A DNA stretch of 11,042 nt from Acidimicrobiia bacterium (lineage in GTDB: Bacteria; Actinomycetota; Acidimicrobiia; UBA5794; JAOTWH01). Position numbers and translations under genes: made by a program. Shown one piece after another: positions 1 to 4,850 of the stretch. Location: positions 1 to 11,042 of the forward strand of contig JAOTWH010000062.1 of the NCBI GenBank assembly GCA_029863035.1, read 5' to 3'. Within the stretch, counting starts at the first letter, position 1; each line of letters begins with the position of its first letter. The notes under the pieces were generated by a model. It had not been told where the DNA came from. It was given only the letters and a program-made list of their open reading frames with translations, and did no database searches.

Positions 1-233
1 GCCTCGATCTGACCTCGGAACAGCTGGCCATCAACGCATGACACCAGGGCGTCCGTGCCTCGGTCCTCGGCCTCGAGCAACACGTCGCGCAGCGATCGTC
101 GCCGAGCTGCGGCTGCTCGGGCGGCAGCTTGTTCGGCGTCGAGTGTCTCATCCATTTGATCTCGCAGCCGTCTGCCCAGCTGCTGAAGATCGGGGTGTTT
201 TGACGGATCCAACCGAAGCTCCTCGCTCTGCAC
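1..233 (-). CDS. Partial hypothetical protein, C-terminus beyond the left edge
   Basis: Read on the minus strand, this frame is open from a TAA just upstream of the inverted repeat at 303-316 to the window edge. It looks coding: a charged N-terminus (EELRLDPSKHPDLQQLGRRL), an Ala/Arg-rich probable helix (DAEQAAARAAARRRSLRDVL) and then a beta-like segment (DALVSCVDGQLFRGQI) cut off by the window. I do not recognise the family. The helix followed by a strand with a G-x-x-F-x-G pattern could open a small beta-barrel domain, but that is inference. The start is uncertain: GTG at 233 is the first usable codon, with TTG at 212 and ATG at 155 as alternatives. None has a clear Shine-Dalgarno sequence, so leaderless initiation is possible. 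The competing plus-strand frame through 38-307 has an unnatural Arg/Pro-rich composition and is judged a shadow. Confidence 0.55.
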   Translation of the reverse strand, partial: MQSEELRLDPSKHPDLQQLGRRLRDQMDETLDAEQAAARAAAARRRSLRDVLLEAEDRGTDALVSCVDGQLFRGQIE

Positions 234-302
234 CCCAGGTGGTATCAGATGGCAAGGACCGGAAACAGACTGTTGCCGTAGAAAGATTTCGCGACGCAGC
301 CA

Positions 303-316
303 TGTAAGTGCTTACA
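303..316. promoter_or_regulatory. Operator-like inverted repeat TGTAAG-N2-CTTACA
   Basis: Two perfect 6-bp arms (303-308 and 311-316) are separated by TG. This is the size and symmetry of a site for a dimeric helix-turn-helix repressor. It lies between two divergent genes, about 70 bp upstream of the GTG at 233 (minus) and about 150 bp upstream of the GTG at 465 (plus). It is therefore better placed to control the leftward gene. No convincing -35/-10 pair was found beside it, and no second copy was noticed in the window. Confidence 0.35.
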
Positions 317-453
317 CGGTCGATGTGAGAGTCCCGCCTTCGTGCCCGCGCGTTAGGGGGCAAGGGAGGCGTTAACCCTCGGGCCGCTCAAGCCGGCAGA
401 ACCCCGGGAGTCGATCACGCGGTGTATCGTTGCGGAGACGGACCGACCCACAT

Positions 454-459
454 GGGAGG
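454..459 (+). promoter_or_regulatory. Ribosome binding site deciding a GTG start
   Basis: GGGAGG lies five bases before the GTG at 465. It fixes the start of the beta-propeller gene at that GTG, directly in front of the Lys-Arg and hydrophobic core of its signal peptide. Confidence 0.75.
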
Positions 460-464
460 CGATC

Positions 465-1400
465 GTGAAGCGTGTCATCCTTGTCGTATCGTGCCTGGTG
501 CTGCTGTTGACCGCGGCAGTGCCTGCCGCGGCGAAGCCGGTGTTCCCGGAGCTGATTCCGCTACCCACCGCGTTCCAGCCCGAGGGGATTGCCGTCGGTT
601 CGGGGCACACGTTCTTTGCCGGGTCGCTGGCCGACGGGTCGATTGTCTCCGGCGATCTGCGGACGGGCGAGAGCCACGAGCTGGTGGCCGGAGAGGAGGG
701 CCGGATCGCCGTCGGCATGAGCTTCGACGCCCGCAGTGGCTACTTGTTTGTGGCCGGCGGGCTGAACGGCGTCGGCCGGGTCTACGACACCGGATCTGGC
801 TCGTTGATCGCCGAGTACCCGATGGCGAGCGGTGGGCAATTCGGCGACTTCATCAACGATGTCATCGTGACACGCACTGCGGCCTACTTCACCAACTCCT
901 TCGCACCGGAACTCCACCGCGTGCCCCTGGGGCCGGCAGGTGACTTGATCTCGGCGACGGCCGAACCGATAGCGCTGACCGGTGACTGGGAGCAGGTGCC
1001 CGGGCCCTTCGTGTTCAACGCCAACGGTATCGAGGCGACGCCGAACGGCACGACTCTGTTTGTCGTCAACAGCACACGCGCCGCGGTGTACGCCGTCGAC
1101 CCGGCGACCGGGGTCGCAACCCAACTCGACCTGGGCGGCGAGGAGATGCCTGCCGGCGATGGCCTCGTTCTGGTTGGGAAGACCCTGTACGTCGTTCAGA
1201 ATCAGCTGAACCAGATCGGCGTCGTCTCTCTCGACCCGGATTCCACCGCAGGACTCGTCGGTAACCCGATCACCAGCCCGCACTTCGTGGTGCCGACAAC
1301 GGCGGCTGCTTTCGGCAGCTCGCTATATGCGATCAACGCCAAGTTCGGGACGCCACCAGCAGGTACGGCCTACGAGCTGGTGCGGGTAGCGCGACCGTAG
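465..1400 (+). CDS. Secreted SMP-30/gluconolactonase-like beta-propeller protein
   Basis: A 311-aa protein with a Sec signal peptide (KR, then a hydrophobic core; AxA-type cleavage near residue 23). The mature part has repeated beta-propeller blade motifs such as RVYDTGSGSLIAEYP and AVYAVDPATG. Four acidic/amide residues sit where SMP-30/SGL lactonases bind their metal: E40 (QPEGI), N131 (FINDVIV), N187 (NANGIE) and D232 (AGDGLV). Their spacing is close to that of the SMP-30 ligands Glu18, Asn103, Asn154 and Asp204. A divalent-metal lactonase or related hydrolase acting outside the cell is therefore plausible. The substrate is unknown, and a purely structural NHL/YncE-like role cannot be excluded. 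It stands alone: it diverges from the gene at the left edge and is followed by a long non-coding gap. The 12-bp palindrome ggcggcgccgcc begins on its last base, but no U-tract follows. Confidence 0.85.
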   Translation: MKRVILVVSCLVLLLTAAVPAAAKPVFPELIPLPTAFQPEGIAVGSGHTFFAGSLADGSIVSGDLRTGESHELVAGEEGRIAVGMSFDARSGYLFVAGGLNGVGRVYDTGSGSLIAEYPMASGGQFGDFINDVIVTRTAAYFTNSFAPELHRVPLGPAGDLISATAEPIALTGDWEQVPGPFVFNANGIEATPNGTTLFVVNSTRAAVYAVDPATGVATQLDLGGEEMPAGDGLVLVGKTLYVVQNQLNQIGVVSLDPDSTAGLVGNPITSPHFVVPTTAAAFGSSLYAINAKFGTPPAGTAYELVRVARP

Positions 1401-1559
1401 GCGGCGCCGCCGCTCCAAGAACGGAAGAAGGGCCGCTGCACCGTCGTCCGAAGTGTCGTCAGCGGCATCCGAAGCGAGACCGTCTGCGCGCATTACGCGG
1501 GGTCGTCGAGGATCGGCTGTTGTCCCAACTACAACGGAGTGGGCCTGATAGGACGGCTT

Positions 1560-1817
1560 TCACACCTGAAGATTCTGGAACAGTGAGGCCCGGGGGGCTC
1601 CGAAGCTCGGCCGAGCGCCGAGCATATTGAGGAGGGCAGTTCCGGCCAGCAGGACGAGGGCGAACAGCCGCGTGTGGCGAAACCACCGAACAGGCTGCGG
1701 CGGTTCGGCCGCCGTACCATCAGGCGATAGGAGCGCCCCCTCGTCGACTTGCTGCGCCGTGGTTTCCTCCCTCCACGGTCGCTTCCCTCTCAGCCAGGGT
1801 GGTCGACGCCTCTCAAG
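1560..1817 (-). pseudogene. Start-less open frame with one predicted membrane helix
   Basis: On the minus strand, codons from 1817 down to the TGA at 1562-1560 are open. They read plausibly as protein: an acidic/Gln stretch (EETTAQQVDEGALLSPDGT), a basic patch (VRWFRHTR) and a hydrophobic helix (LFALVLLAGTALLNMLGA). There is no ATG, GTG or TTG in frame until an ATG inside the helix, and a TGA precedes the open stretch. Either this is a broken remnant of a small membrane protein, or the open frame is chance in GC-rich DNA. No family is recognised. Confidence 0.25.
1757..1778. repeat. Inverted repeat CCGTGG-N10-CCACGG
   Basis: Perfect 6-bp arms at 1757-1762 and 1773-1778 enclose a 10-base loop that reads AGGGAGGAAA on the minus strand. 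It could fold in a minus-strand transcript. There is no U-run, so it is not a good intrinsic terminator. Confidence 0.35.
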
Positions 1818-1895
1818 TCAGGTAGGTCATTAGTACCGGACTTGGAAGTTTCCTCCACAAGTATCCCTTGGGTTACGGCCGGCTGATGATCGCGG
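1809..1895 (-). other. Segment resembling the 3' terminus of 23S rRNA (possible remnant)
   Basis: On the minus strand the 13-mer CCGGTACTAATGA (1839-1827) matches the 3'-terminal region of E. coli 23S rRNA as I remember it. It is preceded by a hairpin with ACTTG/CAAGT arms (1862-1840), where 23S carries its last hairpin. Upstream is a GGCCG-containing stretch (about 1884-1876) where 23S has GGCCGG, and downstream is CTGACTTGA, similar to actinobacterial 23S ends. The rest of 23S cannot be present, because the BMP-type gene begins about 200 bp away. This is therefore at most a short decayed fragment, and it may be coincidence. Confidence 0.2.
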
Positions 1896-1971
1896 TGGTT
1901 CCCTCTCCGCCCGGACTGTGGTTCGCAGCGATGTCATCCGTCGGCCCGCGGCTGATGTCCGACACCGTGAA

Positions 1972-1987
1972 GGTGACACTCGTCACA
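1972..1987. promoter_or_regulatory. CRP/FNR-family-like palindrome
   Basis: On the minus strand the site reads TGTGA-CGAGTG-TCACC, nine of ten matches to the TGTGA-N6-TCACA consensus of CRP-type regulators (GlxR/Crp in actinobacteria). It sits between two convergent 3' ends, where no promoter is expected. It would make sense only if a minus-strand transcript starts below about 1960 and runs through the unexplained 1560-1860 region. Confidence 0.3.
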
Positions 1988-2002
1988 CGCCTTTCAGGTT
2001 CC

Positions 2003-2019
2003 CGCCCAACAATCGGGCG
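2003..2019. repeat. Short hairpin CGCCC-N7-GGGCG
   Basis: Five-base arms lie next to a run of eight or more G (C on the minus strand), just beyond the stronger hairpin at 2034-2061. It may be an auxiliary part of the 3' end of the BMP-type transcript. Confidence 0.3.
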
Positions 2020-2033
2020 AGGGGGGGGCGCGA

Positions 2034-2061
2034 AGGGACCCCGGCCAGAGCAGGGGTCCCT
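2034..2061 (-). terminator. Terminator-like hairpin after the BMP-type binding protein
   Basis: Perfect 9-bp arms AGGGACCCC (2034-2042) and GGGGTCCCT (2053-2061) enclose a 10-base loop. The hairpin begins 27 bases past the stop codon of the minus-strand gene ending at 2089. There is no U-tract, which is common in high-GC actinobacteria, so it could be a terminator or a 3'-end stabiliser. Confidence 0.55.
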
Positions 2062-2088
2062 CTCGTCGACGGTCTCTCTAGGGCCTGG

Positions 2089-3132
2089 TCACGGCATCGT
2101 TGCGATGCTCTCGTCGATGATGCCGGCCCGGATGTCCTTCAGATCGTTCTTGAGGAATCCCGGGACCTGGCGGTTGGTTTTGGCGAAGGGAGCGATATCT
2201 ACCGCTCCGCTCTCCAGGTCCTCCCACACCTCGCCCCCTTGCCAAGTTCCGTCGGCTATCGCGGCCGCCTGGTTGAACACGGCCACCCCGAAGTCCTTGA
2301 CCACGCTGGTGAGGATGACCCGGTCGGGGTCGCCGAACTCGTCCGCCCAGTCGAAGTCCACCCCGATCACTCGCACCGACTCACCGGCCTGCTTACGCAA
2401 TTCGGCCTCGTCCAGTGATCCGTAGCCCGTCCGACCTGCCACCGGGAAGACCGTGTCGGCGCCCAGGTCGTAGAGGTCCGCGGCTATCGCCTGTCCGGCT
2501 GCTGGATCCTGGAAGTCGAAGCTGAACAGCCCCGTTTGGAGGTCGGGGTCCCACCCCAGCACCTCGACTGTGGTGCCGTATTGGGCGTTGTAGTAGTGGA
2601 CTCCCAGCGCGTAGCCATCCATGAAGATGGTCACGGCGGGTATTGGCAGCCCGCCGAACACGCCCACCTCGCCGGTCTCACTGATCCCGGCCGCGATATA
2701 GCCGGCGAGGAACGCCGACTGGTCGGACCGGAATTGCACCTCGGCAACGTTGGGATAGGCGCCGAAGAAGGTGAAATCGATCACCGCGAACTGCTGATCC
2801 GGGTTGCCATCAATGAACGGCTCCATCAGGCCCGCCACTATGAACGCGATGCCGATGATGAGATCGCAACCGCCGGTGACGAAAGCATCGATGTTGGCTA
2901 AGACCTCAGCCTCGGTGTCGGCGTCGAGCGTTACGACCTCGACGTGCAGTTTGGCTTCCGCCTGCTTGGCGCCCGCTGCTGCAGACTCCCTGAACGGGTC
3001 CTCGCCGCCGCCGATGTCGTTGACGATGCAGACCTTGCCGTTGACTCCGTGACCTGCCGACGCCGGTGTGACTCCCACCGCGCTGAGCAACGCCAACGCC
3101 ACCAGGATCGCTAACCATCTCCGTTTGCTCAT
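2089..3132 (-). CDS. BMP/Med-family ABC transporter substrate-binding protein
   Basis: A 347-aa extracytoplasmic solute-binding protein of the BMP (basic membrane protein / Med / PnrA) family, whose characterised members capture nucleosides for ABC import. It has an N-terminal signal peptide (MSKRR, hydrophobic core, ASAG near residue 26). Visible motifs are GGGEDPFRESAAAGAKQ (41-57), the lobe core DQSAFLAGYIAAGISETGEV (137-156) with GGLPIP, VFPVAGRTGYGSLDEA (228-243), VIGVDFDWADE (255-265) and LTSVVKDFGVAVF (274-286). No lipobox Cys is seen, unlike typical BMP lipoproteins, so the protein may be freely secreted. ATG at 3132 is preferred to the in-frame GTG at 3141 because AGGAGAGG (3148-3141) lies 8 bases before the ATG and would be hit by the GTG. 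It follows a LivJ-like binding protein by 63 bp and was probably co-transcribed with it. No permease or ATPase is in the window, so the ligand is not predictable. Confidence 0.9.
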   Translation of the reverse strand: MSKRRWLAILVALALLSAVGVTPASAGHGVNGKVCIVNDIGGGEDPFRESAAAGAKQAEAKLHVEVVTLDADTEAEVLANIDAFVTGGCDLIIGIAFIVAGLMEPFIDGNPDQQFAVIDFTFFGAYPNVAEVQFRSDQSAFLAGYIAAGISETGEVGVFGGLPIPAVTIFMDGYALGVHYYNAQYGTTVEVLGWDPDLQTGLFSFDFQDPAAGQAIAADLYDLGADTVFPVAGRTGYGSLDEAELRKQAGESVRVIGVDFDWADEFGDPDRVILTSVVKDFGVAVFNQAAAIADGTWQGGEVWEDLESGAVDIAPFAKTNRQVPGFLKNDLKDIRAGIIDESIATMP

Positions 3133-3140
3133 TATGTGCA

Positions 3141-3148
3141 CCTCTCCT
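3141..3148 (-). promoter_or_regulatory. Ribosome binding site deciding the BMP gene start
   Basis: AGGAGAGG on the minus strand lies 8 bases before the ATG at 3132. The upstream GTG candidate at 3141 overlaps this motif and is rejected for that reason. Confidence 0.7.
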
Positions 3149-3161
3149 CTACTAGTGCGGT

Positions 3162-3177
3162 GGCCGCGATGGCGGCC
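3162..3177 (-). other. Intercistronic hairpin between the two binding-protein genes
   Basis: Six-base arms GGCCGC and GCGGCC enclose a 4-base loop within the 63-bp gap. There is no U-run. It could attenuate read-through or protect the upstream message, giving the two binding proteins different levels. That role is inference. Confidence 0.4.
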
Positions 3178-3195
3178 GCTCTTTCCTTTCGGCCT

Positions 3196-4512
3196 CTATG
3201 GCGCCGGCACCAACTCGCCGCCGACGACTGTGAGGATCACGAAGCCGGTCGCTCCGCAATCTCCCAACGGATCGCAGGTGATCGTTCCCGTCAGGCCCTC
3301 GAATCCCGCGGTGGCGAACAGCGCGTCGCGGAGCGCCTGGCGTCCGATGTGCAAGGTTCCGGCGCCGTCGACGATGCCCACCCCTTCGATGGCTTCCAAG
3401 ATGACATTGGTGGCATCGAAGGCAAATGCGCTGAACAACGTCAGCGGGTCCTCACCGAACTCGTCGAGGTAGGCGGCGGCAAAGGCGGCGTACTCGGGCG
3501 TTTCGGTGAACGCCGGGTCCCCAACGGTGAACAGCATGCCCTCGGTGTCGTCGCCCACGCCGTCCACGAACGCTTGAGGGGCCAAGCCGTCGCTAGCCGC
3601 CAACACCGTTTCGTCGAGCGCCGGTGTCGCCCGAGCTTCGGTCACGATCGCCGAGCCAAGCGGCTCATAGACAGGGAAGTACAAGACGTCGGGCACTCCG
3701 GCGCCAACGACCGCCGCGACGACAGCTGCGACGTCGCTGCCATCCGGTTCGGCCACCTCGAAGGCCAGGTTGCTGCCCCCAAGCGCTTCGAACGCCTCAA
3801 CGAACGCTTCGCCCAGACCCTGTGTGTACCCGATCTCGTCCGGTTGCACAATGACCGCCGACGTCGTCGCACCCTCACCGCTCGCGAACGCGGCCATGGC
3901 GCCGGCTTGATCGACATCGTTTGCTGCCACCCGCAGATAGCCGGCAGCGTGGGTATCGGGGGCCGTCAAGACTGGCGCGGTGTTTGAAGGTGACACCATG
4001 CTCAAGCCGGCGTCCGAGATGATGGGTGCCGCCCTGGTAGCGGCGCCCGAGCAGGTGGTGCCTATGACTGCCGTGATGGTCGGATCGGCCACGATGGCGT
4101 TGGCCGCCGTTTCCCCTCCTTCGGGGTTGCACTTCGAATCCTCATTGCGCAACTCGATGGCGTGGCCCAGCACCGGCCCAGCGGCATCCAGGGCGATCTT
4201 CACTGCCCGCAGCTCGTCGACGCCGAGGAAGCTGACATCACCGCTCGTCGCGAGAGCCGTGGCGAGACGGAGCGGGTTCTCCTCGGCGTAGCTCACACAT
4301 CCGAGCGGATCGCGACAAACGAACGCTCCCGTCTGTACCAAGCGGATGCAGTCGCCCTGGTTTCGGAACCCGGCGTTTGGGAAGTCTTGCCACCCTCCCT
4401 TCTTGCACTCGGCCTTGGTGGTCGGCTGAGCCGGGTCGGCTCCCACCGCCAGCGACACCGGTACCAACGCCGCAATCAATGAGACAACTAGAAATGCCGA
4501 ATACCTTCGCAT
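3196..4512 (-). CDS. LivJ-like (branched-chain amino-acid type) substrate-binding protein
   Basis: A 438-aa secreted solute-binding protein of the type-I periplasmic binding fold (Peripla_BP_6, LivJ/LivK-like). A signal peptide spans residues 1 to about 25 with no lipobox Cys. A Cys-containing module follows at 33-60, with CKKGGWQDF, then FRNQGDC, then two further Cys (66, 72). The binding domain starts near 90 and shows FLGVDELRAVKIALDAAG (95-112), the Cys-bounded GTTCSGAATRAAPIISDAGL (151-170), SPSNTAPVLT (174-183), YLRVAANDVDQAGAMA (192-207) and the hinge region DVLYFPVYEP (275-284). A last Cys pair is at 413/419. ATG at 4512 is chosen because GGAGGT lies five bases upstream and the signal peptide starts there; the frame remains open to 4866, but the added sequence is non-coding in character. 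It is first in a likely two-gene operon with the BMP-type gene. Ligand unknown; family members also bind amides, urea and other small molecules. Confidence 0.9.
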   Translation of the reverse strand: MRRYSAFLVVSLIAALVPVSLAVGADPAQPTTKAECKKGGWQDFPNAGFRNQGDCIRLVQTGAFVCRDPLGCVSYAEENPLRLATALATSGDVSFLGVDELRAVKIALDAAGPVLGHAIELRNEDSKCNPEGGETAANAIVADPTITAVIGTTCSGAATRAAPIISDAGLSMVSPSNTAPVLTAPDTHAAGYLRVAANDVDQAGAMAAFASGEGATTSAVIVQPDEIGYTQGLGEAFVEAFEALGGSNLAFEVAEPDGSDVAAVVAAVVGAGVPDVLYFPVYEPLGSAIVTEARATPALDETVLAASDGLAPQAFVDGVGDDTEGMLFTVGDPAFTETPEYAAFAAAYLDEFGEDPLTLFSAFAFDATNVILEAIEGVGIVDGAGTLHIGRQALRDALFATAGFEGLTGTITCDPLGDCGATGFVILTVVGGELVPAP

Positions 4513-4517
4513 TGTGG

Positions 4518-4523
4518 ACCTCC
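4518..4523 (-). promoter_or_regulatory. Ribosome binding site deciding the LivJ-like start
   Basis: GGAGGT on the minus strand lies five bases before the ATG at 4512. It decides this start over in-frame codons further upstream in the intergenic region. Confidence 0.8.
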
Positions 4524-4594
4524 CTCTCCCCAGGCTCCGCCTGCGGCCCCCCAAGATCCTGAGGGGCACAGCGAACCGATGCCAATCATGAAGC

Positions 4595-4603
4595 GCTATA
4601 CCA
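4595..4603 (-). promoter_or_regulatory. Possible extended -10 promoter of the binding-protein operon
   Basis: TGGTATAGC on the minus strand fits the extended -10 pattern TGn-TATAnT loosely. It lies about 83 bases upstream of the ATG at 4512. No good -35 is visible at 17 bases. Confidence 0.25.
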
Positions 4604-4710
4604 CGCGTAGTGCACACCATTCCCGGCCGTTGCTGTGGTGACCAGAGTCGAATGGCACAATGCGCGTTCGCCGAGCAGGCGGCATCCAACCCGTGATTCG
4701 GCCACACCGG

Positions 4711-4729
4711 CGCAGCCGAAGAGGCTGCG
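4711..4729. other. Hairpin CGCAGCC-GAAGA-GGCTGCG
   Basis: Perfect 7-bp stem with a 5-base loop, 122 bp upstream of the peptidase start. It could be an operator or a leader-RNA structure. No flanking U-run on either strand, so an intrinsic terminator is unlikely. Confidence 0.4.
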
Positions 4730-4850
4730 GACTGGTCGTAACGGCTGGTCGGCGCTCCACCTGCGTGGAAAGTGTTAATGGTGGTATCTTGACTCCCAAG
4801 CGCCGCGGAGTAGGGGACCCCGGGGGCTATATCTGAGGTTTCCCAAACAA

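Larger units (their letters stand above)
1401..2088. other. 688-bp interval without a convincing gene
   Basis: This lies between the 3' end of the plus-strand propeller gene and the 3' end of the minus-strand BMP-type binding-protein gene. It holds, left to right: a minus-strand frame open from 1817 to 1560 with no ATG/GTG/TTG start for most of its length; an inverted repeat CCGTGG/CCACGG at 1757-1778; a stretch resembling the 3' end of 23S rRNA (about 1809-1895, minus); a CRP/FNR-like palindrome (1972-1987); and two hairpins (2003-2019 and 2034-2061). Plus-strand frames here have poor composition. The mix suggests decayed genes or an unannotated RNA rather than a functional ORF. Confidence 0.6.
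4513..4850. other. 338-bp divergent promoter region
   Basis: This separates the divergent binding-protein operon (minus) and M23 peptidase gene (plus). It contains a minus-strand extended -10-like motif (4595-4603), the inverted repeat CAGGC-TCC-GCCTG in the minus leader (4531-4543), a strong hairpin (4711-4729), and the sequence GTTAATGGTGGTATCTTGACT (4774-4794) that may belong to the plus promoter but gives no well-spaced -35/-10 pair. The frame open on the minus strand through this stretch has no protein-like character. Confidence 0.6.

Noticed and set aside
561..1283. Long antisense open frame across the beta-propeller gene
   Set aside because: Composition rich in Arg/Gly/His/Asp without domain motifs; the plus-strand frame has a signal peptide, a ribosome binding site and family motifs.
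1400..1411. Palindrome ggcggcgccgcc as a terminator for the beta-propeller gene
   Set aside because: It has no loop and no U-run, and such short GC palindromes are frequent in this composition.
1640..1730. 5S rRNA downstream of the 23S-like stretch, from GATGGTAC and GTTCGGTGGTTTCG on the minus strand
   Set aside because: The central conserved 5S part (CCGAACCCGG-type loop) is missing and the order of the two motifs is wrong.
1770..1870. TPP riboswitch or RNase P RNA, from CTGAGAGGG and GGAGGAAAC motifs on the minus strand
   Set aside because: The other conserved blocks of either RNA are absent and the spacing does not fit.
4800..4850. Possible c-di-AMP (ydaO-type) riboswitch in the leader of the cell-wall hydrolase, from GGGGACCCC-GGGGGC near 4812-4828
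   Set aside because: The leader ends at 4851, and the conserved 3' half of that riboswitch (CCGAACC...CAGCTAACC type elements) is not present; only a G/C-rich resemblance remains.
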